64,000 nucleotides of DNA from Engelhardtia mirabilis. Its GTDB lineage: Bacteria; Planctomycetota; UBA1135; GCA-002686595. This document shows positions 17,237-25,910 of this stretch, in pieces (position 1 is the stretch's first letter; every line of letters begins with the position of its first letter). Below the pieces are notes generated by a model, which was given only the letters and a program-made list of their open reading frames with translations, had not been told where the DNA came from and searched no databases. Position numbers and translations under genes: made by a program. The stretch covers positions 5,580,001-5,644,000 of the forward strand of contig NZ_CP036287.1 of assembly GCF_007748095.1 (NCBI RefSeq), given 5' to 3'.

Positions 17237-18420
17237 CTGCCCCCCGATACTGGACGCGAATTGGCGAGAGGCCTGTAACCGAGGCCTCGACCGATCGTCC
17301 AGGGGTTGATGAAACCCTATCGATCGTCCACGCCGTTCTGGCCGCCGCGCTGCCCCTTCGACGATTGCGACTCCAATCGCACGGGGACACCGTTTCTCGC
17401 TCAACGTCGAGGTCAGTACCCGCGCAAGTGCGACGGCCGACTCGTCCAGCGTTTTGGGTGTCGAACCTGCGGCCGGCGGTTCTCGTCGCAAACCTTCAGG
17501 CTCGACTACCGCCTCAAGAAGCCACGACTGCTTCGGCGGCACGTCGAGCTGTTCGTGTCGAAGGTCACGCTCCGACAGACGAGCCGGATTTCCGGAGCGA
17601 AGCTCGACACCGTGGCCAGGCACCAGGAGCTCTTGGGCCGCAATTGTGAGCGGATGCAGCGCGCGATCCTCCAAGGGCTCGGCTCCGACCGCCCCCGACT
17701 GCGCGGTCGACGAATCTCGCTGGACGAGCTCGAGACTTTCGAGACGGACCGTCGCCTTCGCCCCGTAACCGTCCCGGTTCTGGTGGATGTCCGCAGCCTC
17801 TTCGTCTTCGGAGCCGAGGTCGGGACGCTACCCGCTCGTGGCAACCTGAGACCTCGGGACCGTGCTCGCAAGGATCGAGAGGAGCTGATGTTCGGTCGCC
17901 GCGAGAACGAGTCTCGCTTCGCTGTCACAGGAGTTGTCCGGGCGGCGGCGCCTTACTTCGAGCCGGGCAGCGGAATGGTGCTATTGACCGATAGGAAGCA
18001 GTCCTACATCGGGATCTTGCAGCAGGAGTTGGGTCAGAAAATTCGCCACCATCGAATCCCCTCGAGCCTGGCGAGGGGCAGGTCGAACCCCCTGTTCCAG
18101 ATCAACCACACGCTGGCTTCACTGCGCGACGGGGTCTCGAGGCTTGTCCGTCGAAACTGGGCGCACTCAAAGAAACGCCAACGCCTGCGCAGCCACCTGT
18201 GGATCTGGATTGTCTGGAGGAACTTCGTTCGCGCCATCACCAATCGCGCGCCGGGAACGACGTGCGCAATGGCTCTGGGAGTCATGGATCGCAAGCTGAC
18301 GCTCCCAGACATGTGCCGCTGGAAGGCCGAGTACCTTCGCTAGACGCTGCGCCGCGACGGATTGCCGCCATGACCCGGCGCACGCGAGACGCCGCAACCA
18401 TGTCCAGCGTTCGGGGTCAG
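17237..18420. mobile_element. IS1-like insertion element with imperfect terminal inverted repeats
   Basis: A single transposase-like gene is flanked by 19-bp ends that match inverted at 14 of 19 positions. The left end (17237-17255) begins CTGCCCCCCGATACTGGAC. The right end, read inward from 18420, begins CTGACCCCGAACGCTGGAC. No target-site duplication is visible beside these ends, so the insertion is probably old or the borders are a few bases off. The right end overlaps the stop codon of the neighbouring GGDEF-EAL gene. Confidence 0.6.
17309..18343 (+). CDS. IS1-related zinc-ribbon DDE transposase
   Basis: 344 residues from ATG 17309 (a TTG one codon earlier is also possible). The N-terminus holds a zinc ribbon (CPFDDCDSN, then FGCRTCGRRFSSQTF), as in InsA-type proteins. 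It is followed by a helix-turn-helix-like stretch and a DDE-like core with LDELETFE, VPVLVDVRS and MVLLTDRKQSYIG. The C-terminal part, with INHTLASLRDGVSRLVRR followed by SKK, resembles the IS1 pattern of an acidic or Asn residue followed by Arg-rich helices. Unlike classical IS1, it is one uninterrupted frame with no need for frameshifting. Codon use is less GC-biased at third positions than neighbouring genes, consistent with transfer. The frame looks intact. Confidence 0.72.
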   Translation: MKPYRSSTPFWPPRCPFDDCDSNRTGTPFLAQRRGQYPRKCDGRLVQRFGCRTCGRRFSSQTFRLDYRLKKPRLLRRHVELFVSKVTLRQTSRISGAKLDTVARHQELLGRNCERMQRAILQGLGSDRPRLRGRRISLDELETFETDRRLRPVTVPVLVDVRSLFVFGAEVGTLPARGNLRPRDRARKDREELMFGRRENESRFAVTGVVRAAAPYFEPGSGMVLLTDRKQSYIGILQQELGQKIRHHRIPSSLARGRSNPLFQINHTLASLRDGVSRLVRRNWAHSKKRQRLRSHLWIWIVWRNFVRAITNRAPGTTCAMALGVMDRKLTLPDMCRWKAEYLR

Positions 18421-20261
18421 CCTCCTGTGGTATCGGGAATCAGGGCGCGTTCCCCACTCAAGTATGGCGTCACCTGCTCCACCGGCAACGGCGGCGAGAA
18501 CACATACCCCTGAACCTCATCACACCCCGGCGCCCGCAGGAACTCGAGCTGCTTGCGCGTCTCCACTCCCTCAGCGCATGCCCGCAACCCGAGACTGTGC
18601 GCCATGGCCACGATGGCCTCCGTGATGGCGGCGTCCTTGGGGTCGATCAACAAGGTTCGGATGAACGTCTTGTCGATCTTCAACTTCGTGATCGGAAAGC
18701 GCTTCAAGTACGCCAGGGAGGAGTACCCCGTGCCGAAGTCGTCGATGGCCACCTGCACGCCGAGGGCGCGCAGTTCGGCGAGGCTCTCCAGGGCCACGCC
18801 GGCATCCTGCATGACGGCACTCTCGGTGATCTCGATCTCGAGTCGACCGGGCTCCAGGCCGGCCTTCTCGAGCGCGCGTCGCACGACCTCGGCGGGGCGT
18901 TGGCGGCGGAACTGGCGGGCTGAGAAGTTGACGGCAACGGAGTCGAGGACAATGCCCTGCTCACGCCACTCCACAGCCTGGCGACAGGCCTCACCCAAGA
19001 CCCAGGCGCCGAGGCCGTCGATCAGACCCGTCTCCTCGGCCACGGGAATGAACTCGTCCGGGTGGATCGTTCCGAGGTCGGGGTGCTGCCAGCGGACCAG
19101 GGCCTCGACACCGGTGATGCGGCCGGATTCGAGGTCGATCCGTGGCTGATAGTGCAGTCGGAACTCCTGGCGCTCGATCGCGAGCCGCAGGCTCTGTTCG
19201 AGTTCCAGTCGCTCGAGCGCGCGGTCGTTCATGTTCGGGAGGAAGAACCGGTGGGTACCGCCGCCCTGGCCCTTGGCCTGGTACATGGCGATGTCCGCAT
19301 GCTTCACCAGCGTCTCGACGTCTCGGCCGTCGGCCGGGTAGACGCTGATGCCAATGCTCGCGCTGGTGTAGAACTCCGCGCCGTCGAGCTTGAAGGGCTT
19401 GGCGAGTGCGGTCTGGACCTTGCGAGCGACGCGAGCTGCGTCCTGTCCGCGACGGATATCAGCCAAGATCAGGTTGAACTCGTCCCCGCCGCGGCGCGCG
19501 GCCATGTCGGACTCACGTACGCAGCTCTTCAGTCGAGACGCGACCTCCTGCAGGAGACGGTCGCCGACGGCATGCCCCAGGGTGTCGTTGATGTGCTTGA
19601 ACCGATCCAGGTCGAGGAACAGCACGGCGAGCTGGCGGCGGTTCCGTCGCGCTTGGGCCAGCAGTTGCCGGAGCCTGGCGCGAAAGGCCTGACGGTTGGG
19701 AAGATTGGTCAGGGTGTCGTGGTGCGCCAGGTGGCGACCGACCTCTCGGGCCCGACGCAGCTCGTGCTGCAACTCGTGACGCTCGACGGCCCAGTCGATG
19801 GCTCGCTCCAGCAAGGGCACGCCGGGGTCTGCGAGCTCGGCGCGTCCGATCAGCTCCGTGGCTCCTTCGCGGACGAGCAGCTCGCGCTGTTGCCAGTCGC
19901 CAGGCTCGCCGATCAGCACCACGGGAAACTCTCCGACCCGTTGGCGCAGGATTCGAAGGCTGGCCAACGCGGGACCGACTTCACTTGCGATCAGAAGGAC
20001 GAGATCGACCGAGACCTCCTCGGTGGCGCTGTCGAGTTCGCCGATGTCGGTCGCCTGGACGCGAAACGAACGCTGGGCGTGGGCCTCGAGGCGTCCGGTG
20101 ATGACACCGACCTCGTCGGTGGTCCCTCCGATCAGAAGTACGCGCACAGGGCGCGGTCTGCCATCAGCTCCGACGACGCCGATGTTGAGCGGCGCGTTGC
20201 GATCCGCACCGGTCAATTCCTCGGACTGGGGTCGCTCGAACGGGACGATGACGTCGGACAT
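18417..20261 (-). CDS. GGDEF-EAL cyclic-di-GMP signalling protein with pseudo-receiver domain
   Basis: 614 residues, cytoplasmic. Residues about 38-140 resemble a response-regulator receiver, but the phospho-acceptor position reads VDLVLLIAS without the usual Asp, so it is likely a pseudo-receiver. Residues about 172-340 are a GGDEF domain with intact Gly258-Phe262 and an inhibitory site RxxD (Arg249-Asp252) exactly five residues before it, so diguanylate cyclase activity and product inhibition are both plausible. Residues about 352-600 are an EAL domain with Glu386-Leu388 and DDFGTGYSS and KIDKTFI motifs, consistent with c-di-GMP phosphodiesterase activity. Its stop codon lies inside the right terminal repeat of the adjacent IS element, so the last few residues may be supplied by the insertion. 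Confidence 0.93.
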   Translation of the reverse strand: MSDVIVPFERPQSEELTGADRNAPLNIGVVGADGRPRPVRVLLIGGTTDEVGVITGRLEAHAQRSFRVQATDIGELDSATEEVSVDLVLLIASEVGPALASLRILRQRVGEFPVVLIGEPGDWQQRELLVREGATELIGRAELADPGVPLLERAIDWAVERHELQHELRRAREVGRHLAHHDTLTNLPNRQAFRARLRQLLAQARRNRRQLAVLFLDLDRFKHINDTLGHAVGDRLLQEVASRLKSCVRESDMAARRGGDEFNLILADIRRGQDAARVARKVQTALAKPFKLDGAEFYTSASIGISVYPADGRDVETLVKHADIAMYQAKGQGGGTHRFFLPNMNDRALERLELEQSLRLAIERQEFRLHYQPRIDLESGRITGVEALVRWQHPDLGTIHPDEFIPVAEETGLIDGLGAWVLGEACRQAVEWREQGIVLDSVAVNFSARQFRRQRPAEVVRRALEKAGLEPGRLEIEITESAVMQDAGVALESLAELRALGVQVAIDDFGTGYSSLAYLKRFPITKLKIDKTFIRTLLIDPKDAAITEAIVAMAHSLGLRACAEGVETRKQLEFLRAPGCDEVQGYVFSPPLPVEQVTPYLSGERALIPDTTGG

Positions 20262-20548
20262 GGTCAGGGATCACTCGAACTTCGATCGACGGGCTCTAGC
20301 GACGACGGGACCGCCGTGCTTCTCAGGAGCCTCGCGGGGGGTCAGAATAAGCGCGCTGGACGGTCCCTTGGCAATCGCCGGGTTCCCGTTCCCGGGCCTG
20401 GGTCTAGGGCAGCCACGGTCCGCCATTCCGAGGATCGATCGAGCGGGCGCCGGCCGTCCCCAGCGCGCATTCACCGTGGATCGCGATTGCGAGTTGCCCT
20501 CCCCTGGGCATCCAACCACATTCGGCCCCAGCCAGCCCTATCCGGACC

Positions 20549-20863
20549 ATGGACTCCCAAGAGTACACCCGCCTCGCCGATGCCTGCCTCGACCGTGTGA
20601 CCGACTGGCTCGAGCCCTTCGACCCGGATGAGGTCGACTTCTCGACCGCCGACGGCGTGGTCAAGATCGAGTTTCCAGACGGCGCTACGTACGTGCTGAA
20701 TCGGCAGGCCGGCGCCTCGCAGATGTGGCTCGCCGCTGGAGTATCGGCCTGGCACTACAACTGGACCGGGTCGTCGTGGTCTGACGATCGGGATGGGCAC
20801 GATCTGTTCGAGAACCTCTCGAGGGTGATGTCCGAGAAGCTCGGCCGCAAGGTCAGCCTCTGA
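20549..20863 (+). CDS. cyaY: CyaY/frataxin-like iron-binding protein
   Basis: 104 residues, normal for the bacterial frataxin family, which binds iron and modulates iron-sulfur cluster assembly in the cytoplasm. The acidic first helix (DWLEPFDPDEVDFSTADG), the EFPDGATYVLNRQAGASQMWLAA strand block (Asn-Arg-Gln followed by a QxWLA motif) and WHYNWTGSSWSDDRDG are characteristic. It stands alone between the divergent GGDEF-EAL gene and the convergent AsmA-like gene; no isc or suf genes are in the window. Confidence 0.93.
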   Translation: MDSQEYTRLADACLDRVTDWLEPFDPDEVDFSTADGVVKIEFPDGATYVLNRQAGASQMWLAAGVSAWHYNWTGSSWSDDRDGHDLFENLSRVMSEKLGRKVSL

Positions 20864-21003
20864 GCCCCTCGACAGCGGCGCCGCTTGAGCAGCATCGAGG
20901 CCCGGCGCCGTGCCCCGGCGGCCCGGCTGGCCGAGGCGCCGAGCCTGCGGGCAGCAGAGCAGCCGAACTCGCTGATGATCCGCACCGCTTCCCTCGGTCC
21001 GAG

Positions 21004-23310
21004 TCAGCCGTCCCGACCGAACGCCTTCAAGAGCGATCGCAAGCCGTCACTCGCCCGTTCGCCGACGGCGTCGCCGACAGCCTCGCGGATGACGTCCTCG
21101 AGAGCGTCGGCGGCCTGGATTCCGAGTTCGCCGCCCAGGGACTCGAGTAGATCACGCTGCAGGTCCGCAGTATCGAATGCGACCTTCACGGCGGGCCATC
21201 GCCCGCGCAGGGACAGGGGCACCGTCACGTCGCGGCCAAGGGTTCCGCCAGCCCGGGCCAGGAGATCACCGACCTCGCCCCCGACCAGTGTGCTGGGGAT
21301 GAGTGCGTCGAACTGCGCTTCGCCGGTGGCGAGTTCGACAGCGCCCTCGAAGGTCACCTGCTGCCCGTGGAAGGCGATCTGGAACGGCGGGTGGGTCACT
21401 CGACCGTCCGCGATCTGCACGACGAAGGGGTCGAGATCCAGTGGCTCGACCAGGCGGTCGAGACTTCCACCGAGCTTGGGTAGCCAGCGCGCGGTGATCT
21501 CGCCGACGTCCAGCTCCAGCTCGCCCATCAGACCGGAGAGGTCCCCGTCCAAGGGCAGCGAGTAGCCGCTCAGGCTGAGCCTGGCCGGGTCTGCACCCGG
21601 CGGCTTCTCCGCCGAGGCGAGCATCGGCAGCAGCGTCCCGACAATGCGCGGGCTGGAGAGCGGCGTCAGGTCGAAGCTCAGCTCGAGAGGCCGTCCCTCG
21701 CGCCCCAACAGTCGCGCGCCTTCGACCTCGCCCTCCATGCGGAGCTGGGCCACGGGCGAGTGGGCCGTCAGATCTGCGGACCAGACACCTCGACGGTCGG
21801 TCGGCCGCAGGGCCGCATCCATGGATAGCTCGCTACCGAGCAGGTCGAGAAGCAGTCCGTCGGCCCCCAGCGCGGCATCCACGGGGTCGGTGGGGACACC
21901 GGCCATGGCGATTTCGAGTTGGAGGTTCGGAGCCCGCGAGAGTTCGAGGTCCTTTAGGAGCTCTCCCAACGGAGCCGTCTCCAAGTCGATGCTGACGGCC
22001 CCGTCTCCGCCCGTGGATGCGGTCATGCTGGCCCGCAGGCCAGCCTCCGAGGTCAACGCGGCCCCGAGTCGCATGCGGTCGAGCGCGAGGGTCGAGCTCG
22101 GCGTTTGCAACAGCCAAGACCCCAGGTCCACGTTGACTTCGACCGCCAGTCCCACCGGCTCGGATGCGACGCCGAGGGAAGCGGGCAGGGGCAGGACCAG
22201 ACGGTCGATGCTCATCTCGATCGACTGGGAGTCGGTGATCAGCGACAGGTGCTCGGGCAGCGATGCGCTGACGTAGCCCGCGGCGAGTCCGCTCGGGTCG
22301 AGGACCTGAACAGTCGACGGTTGGTCACGATCGAGCACCAGTTGGCCGGCCTCGAAGCGCAGGTGCAGGGTCGCCGTCGTCCGGGATCCCCCCAGGTGCA
22401 ACCGCAGCGATCGCGCGCTGGCGTCGCCGTCGGCGCCACTGAGAACCGCCTCGACCGCAGCCACCGGCCCGACAAGCTCGACCAGACGCCCGCCCTGCCG
22501 GAGGAAGTCGTCGATCCATTGGACCGAGAGTCGATCCACGGAGAGGCTCAAGCTGCGGATCGGAAGGGGCAGTCGGCTCGACAGGTCCCTGCCATCCGCC
22601 AGCTCTCCGCGCAATTCGACTCGGCCGAGCTCGGGCGAGCGGATCGCGCCGCTGCCCTCGATGGTGCCGGGCTTGCCCGGCTCGAGCCGGATCGAGGCGG
22701 AGAACTCCGCCAGCTCGAGCGGCGTTCTGGGTCCACCTTCGCCCAGGTCGGCGATGGCCATACGTCCGATGGCGAGCACGAACTCGGCGTTCATGTCGGC
22801 GAGACCCGCCAGGGGCCCGGGACCGCCCGCTCGCGGCTTCCCTGTACCACCAGTGCCCTTGTCGGAGCCGCGCGGGGTCAGGGCTCGAGCCACGTTCCAG
22901 TTGCCCTCGGTGTTCCGCGTCAGCTCGACCGTCGGCAACTCGACCGCGATCCGGCCGAGCTTCCCACCGCTCCCCCGGGCCAGGGCCGTGAGGGCGGGAA
23001 GCGAAATCGATGCGTCGAGCACCCGCTCACCGTCCGGGTCCTCCAGGACGATGCCTGTTACCGCCTGTCGCGAGACCCAGCTCAGATCGACGCCGTCGAT
23101 CTCGAGCCGACCCATGAAACTCTCGCCGAAGGCGTCTTCAGCGGCCTGCGGGCCGATGCGGCTCCCAATCACCGGGACCAGAGCGACGAGCACGACCGTG
23201 GCGCCCAGAAGGAACGAGATGCATCCGATCGGACCACGGACAAGAACTCCCAGCACTCGCCGAACGGGGTGCTTGGCCGGGATCGCAACGGTCTCGAGCG
23301 TGTCGTTCAT
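21004..23310 (-). CDS. AsmA/TamB-like inner-membrane-anchored protein
   Basis: 768 residues from ATG 23310, with one N-terminal membrane span at about residues 20-48 (GCISFLLGATVVLVALVPVIG) and a long beta-rich periplasmic part. The early stretch DGVDLSWVSRQAVTGIVLEDPDG and the repeated 'L...G.LRL.L' amphipathic strands fit the AsmA-like family of periplasmic lipid-transport or envelope-assembly proteins. A Gly/Pro-rich low-complexity loop lies near residue 155. Upstream in-frame codons would overlap yqgE; the chosen ATG is 23 bp after the yqgE stop, which suggests the two share a transcript. The exact substrate is unknown. Confidence 0.72.
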   Translation of the reverse strand: MNDTLETVAIPAKHPVRRVLGVLVRGPIGCISFLLGATVVLVALVPVIGSRIGPQAAEDAFGESFMGRLEIDGVDLSWVSRQAVTGIVLEDPDGERVLDASISLPALTALARGSGGKLGRIAVELPTVELTRNTEGNWNVARALTPRGSDKGTGGTGKPRAGGPGPLAGLADMNAEFVLAIGRMAIADLGEGGPRTPLELAEFSASIRLEPGKPGTIEGSGAIRSPELGRVELRGELADGRDLSSRLPLPIRSLSLSVDRLSVQWIDDFLRQGGRLVELVGPVAAVEAVLSGADGDASARSLRLHLGGSRTTATLHLRFEAGQLVLDRDQPSTVQVLDPSGLAAGYVSASLPEHLSLITDSQSIEMSIDRLVLPLPASLGVASEPVGLAVEVNVDLGSWLLQTPSSTLALDRMRLGAALTSEAGLRASMTASTGGDGAVSIDLETAPLGELLKDLELSRAPNLQLEIAMAGVPTDPVDAALGADGLLLDLLGSELSMDAALRPTDRRGVWSADLTAHSPVAQLRMEGEVEGARLLGREGRPLELSFDLTPLSSPRIVGTLLPMLASAEKPPGADPARLSLSGYSLPLDGDLSGLMGELELDVGEITARWLPKLGGSLDRLVEPLDLDPFVVQIADGRVTHPPFQIAFHGQQVTFEGAVELATGEAQFDALIPSTLVGGEVGDLLARAGGTLGRDVTVPLSLRGRWPAVKVAFDTADLQRDLLESLGGELGIQAADALEDVIREAVGDAVGERASDGLRSLLKAFGRDG

Positions 23311-23333
23311 GGGGTCATCGGGCCCGGGCGGAG

Positions 23334-23891
23334 TCAGTTGAGGCTCGGCGTCGGCCCGCCGGTCCCAGGCTCTAGCTGATCGACGATCGACGACCACGCC
23401 TCCTCACCTTCAGCCTGGAAGACGAACTGCGTCGCCAAGGGCACTGGGAGCCAGGATCCCTCGGACAACTCGCGCTCCAACTGCCCGGGAGACCAGCCTG
23501 CGTAGCCCAGGAACAAGCGCACGGCGGGCACCGGGATTTCGCCTCGCTCGGCCTCCCCCAAGACCTTGGCCAGGGCGTCCAAGTCGCCTCCTAGCCACAG
23601 CCCCGTGCAGATCTCGTGGCCCCCGGGGATGCGTCCCGGGACCATGTGGACGAACTGCAGTCTGGAATGGTCGACCGGTCCACCGAGGAAGACCGGCGCG
23701 ATCGAGTCGGCGAGCAGTTCGTGCTCAGGGAGGAGCTTGCCCACCGTCAGGTCGAGGGGTCGGTTCAGAACCAGCCCGTAGGCGCCCTCTGGACCGTGCT
23801 GGCAGATCAGGAGCACGGCCTGGCTGAAGTTCGGATCCTCCATCCCTGGCCATGCAGCCAACAGCGCGCCCGCGGGAACCTGTACCGCCAT
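23334..23891 (-). CDS. yqgE: YqgE/AlgH (UPF0301) family protein
   Basis: 185 residues, the usual size of the family. The hallmarks are all present: N-terminal GALLAAWPGMEDPNFSQAV, LICQHGPEGAYGLVLNRPLDL, VFLGGPVD and LFLGYAGWSPGQLERELSEGSW. The protein is cytoplasmic and its biochemical function is still unclear across bacteria, although it has been tied to regulation. The start ATG 23891 fits the family N-terminus; the frame is open further upstream, but that translation is basic and unlike the family. It lies 146 bp after the small four-cysteine gene and 23 bp before the AsmA-like gene on the same strand. Confidence 0.93.
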   Translation of the reverse strand: MAVQVPAGALLAAWPGMEDPNFSQAVLLICQHGPEGAYGLVLNRPLDLTVGKLLPEHELLADSIAPVFLGGPVDHSRLQFVHMVPGRIPGGHEICTGLWLGGDLDALAKVLGEAERGEIPVPAVRLFLGYAGWSPGQLERELSEGSWLPVPLATQFVFQAEGEEAWSSIVDQLEPGTGGPTPSLN

Positions 23892-24037
23892 GGTCGACCA
23901 GACTACCCACCCTTCGGGTCCCCGACGAGGGCCCGTCGACCGGGGGCTCGGCAAGTTCGCGGGATCCGTGGCATCTGCCGCGGGCGAAGCCCTTCGGGGC
24001 CCCGGTCCATGACTCCTGATAGCGGGCGCCTGTCGTC

Positions 24038-24289
24038 TCAATCCCGGCCGCTCCGCCCGCCACCATCGGACGTTGCACCGCCCGAGTCGCCACCGCTCTC
24101 CTCGTAGCCAACGCAGGAGATCACAGGCTGCAAGGGGTAGCGGTTGAACCGGTCGTCCTGCCCGGCCCGACGGCACATCAAGAACACGCCGCCCCGCGCC
24201 GAGTCCACGCGCTTCATCTTGCTGCAGCCGACGCAGAGGCTCTGGCTCAGGGGAAAGGGCAGCCCCTTCGCGCTTCCGGTCGCCCTCAC
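24038..24289 (-). CDS. small four-cysteine (zinc-ribbon-like) protein coupled to rlmD
   Basis: 83 residues. It starts at GTG 24289, which overlaps the rlmD stop (GTGA), a sign of translational coupling. The four cysteines are Cys19-x2-Cys22, Cys39 and Cys59, in SLCVGCSKMKRV, GVFLMCRRAGQDDRF and PVISCVGYEE. The conserved look of YPLQPVISC and the ARGGVFLMC strand suggest a small zinc- or iron-binding fold, and similar short proteins occur in other bacteria without assigned function. The last 20 residues are Gly/Ser-rich and probably disordered. The coupling hints at a role with the rRNA methyltransferase, but this is inference. Confidence 0.78.
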   Translation of the reverse strand: MRATGSAKGLPFPLSQSLCVGCSKMKRVDSARGGVFLMCRRAGQDDRFNRYPLQPVISCVGYEESGGDSGGATSDGGGRSGRD

Positions 24290-25815
24290 CCTTCTCGCCT
24301 CACGAGGTGGAAGGCGCACTCCAGGTGGGGCGTGTGGGGGAACAGGTCGAAGGGCTGCACCGCGGCCAAGTCGTAGGTCGCTGCCAGGAGCGGGGGAAGG
24401 TCGCGGGCGGCCGAGTCCGGATTGCACGACACGTACACCAGATGGGGCGATGCCACCTCGGCCAGACGCGCGACGACCTTCTGGTGCAACCCCGCGCGCG
24501 GTGGGTCGACTACGACCACGTCGGCGGGCGGCAGGTCGAGCTCGTCCCCCCCGAGCAGGGCGAGCACATCGCCGGAGTGGTAGCTGGCCCGCTCCACTCC
24601 GTTGAGCTGGGCGTTGACGCGAGCGTCGACCACCGCGGGCTCGACCAGCTCGAGTCCGACGACCCGCTCGAAGGCTCCGGCCAGGACCAAGCCGATCGCC
24701 CCGCCACCGCAGTAGAGGTCGTGCAGCACGCCGCCTGCCCCGGCCTCGTCGAGCCTCGCTCGAATCCAACCGAAGAGCTGCTCCGCGGCGCGGGTGTTGG
24801 TCTGGAAGAAGGAGTCCGGCGAGACGCGGAATCGCGTCCCAAGCAGCCGCTCCTCGATCCAGCCCGGGCCGTGACGGGTGGTCTGAACCTCGCCCAGGGC
24901 CACGGTCGAGAGACGGTCGGTCTCGCTGTGAACCAGGGTCGTTAGCTCCGGATGCCGCGCGACCAACTCCTCACACAGGGTGTCGAATGCCGCGGGCGAG
25001 CCCGGAGATGTCACCAGATGCGCCATGACCTCACCGCTGTGGACCCCGTGTCGCAGGACGAGGTGGCGCAGGTAGCCCGAGTGGGACGCGGTGTCCCACG
25101 GCTCGAGTCCCGAGGCGAGCGCCAGCTCCCGAACGGTGGCGAGCAGGCCGTCGCCTCCGCTGAACTGAATCGAGCAGGCGCTCACGTCCAACACCTTGTC
25201 GTGGCGTCCGCGCGCGTGCAGCCCCAGGCCGAAGTCGGTGCGCCGCCCGTCTCCACCCTCGGGCTCCCGCCGCTCGACCCAACGCTTCGCGGAGAAGGTG
25301 AAGTCCATCTTGTTGCGGTAGCCGTAGATGGACTCGCAGCCGATCAGGGCAGGAACCTCCCCGAGGCCGAACTCCGACAGGCCGCGCAACTGCCGCATCA
25401 GCAGCCGGTGCTTCTCCGCCAACTGCCGTGGGTAGGCCAGGTCCTGGAAGCTGCAGCCGCCGCACTCGCCGAAGTGGGAGCAACGGGGCTCCACGCGATC
25501 GGGGGACGGCCGCAGGACCCGCATCACATCGGCCTCGACCTTGCTTCGTCGACGCTGCTTGACGCGCCCTTCCACCAGGGCGCCGGGAGTCGCCCGTGCG
25601 AAGTTCACCGTGTAGGCCCCAACCCGACCGCTCGCCCGACCGCGCTCGGCCAGACCATCGACCTCGCAGACAAACCGGTCGTCGCGGCGCGGTAGCCGCG
25701 GCGCGGTCTCCGGTGCACCCCAGATCTCCCCGGGTTGGGCGTCGCTGGGCAGTGAATCGACTCCGCGGGTGTCAACACCCTCGGAGTCCGGAGTGGCATC
25801 GGTGTGTTCGATCAC
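24286..25815 (-). CDS. rlmD: 23S rRNA (uracil-5-)-methyltransferase, RlmD/TrmA family
   Basis: 509 residues from GTG 25815. A TRAM domain (about residues 45-105) precedes an iron-sulfur motif Cys112-x5-Cys118-x2-Cys121 with the fourth Cys at 214, as in RlmD/RlmC enzymes. The SAM-binding motif DLYCGGGAIGLVLAG, the substrate motif DPPRAGL and the nucleophile Cys464 in YVSCNPDSAARDL are all intact, so m5U methylation of 23S rRNA is likely. TrmA/RlmC/RlmD specificity cannot be separated from sequence alone. An earlier in-frame start would overlap the preceding hypothetical gene. Its stop overlaps the start of the small four-cysteine gene. Confidence 0.88.
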   Translation of the reverse strand: MIEHTDATPDSEGVDTRGVDSLPSDAQPGEIWGAPETAPRLPRRDDRFVCEVDGLAERGRASGRVGAYTVNFARATPGALVEGRVKQRRRSKVEADVMRVLRPSPDRVEPRCSHFGECGGCSFQDLAYPRQLAEKHRLLMRQLRGLSEFGLGEVPALIGCESIYGYRNKMDFTFSAKRWVERREPEGGDGRRTDFGLGLHARGRHDKVLDVSACSIQFSGGDGLLATVRELALASGLEPWDTASHSGYLRHLVLRHGVHSGEVMAHLVTSPGSPAAFDTLCEELVARHPELTTLVHSETDRLSTVALGEVQTTRHGPGWIEERLLGTRFRVSPDSFFQTNTRAAEQLFGWIRARLDEAGAGGVLHDLYCGGGAIGLVLAGAFERVVGLELVEPAVVDARVNAQLNGVERASYHSGDVLALLGGDELDLPPADVVVVDPPRAGLHQKVVARLAEVASPHLVYVSCNPDSAARDLPPLLAATYDLAAVQPFDLFPHTPHLECAFHLVRREG

Positions 25816-25910
25816 GGTAGGTGGTGCCCCGGCCCACCGGAGCGGCTGGGAACGGGCGCAAGAGTCTGCACGAATCCCGGCAGCGTTGGTCCATCGCGTG
25901 GCGAGTCCTC

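Noticed and set aside
20864..21003. Possible small gene between cyaY and the AsmA-like gene
   Set aside because: Only 140 bp between convergent genes; frames are short, contain no domain and no start with a ribosome-binding sequence.
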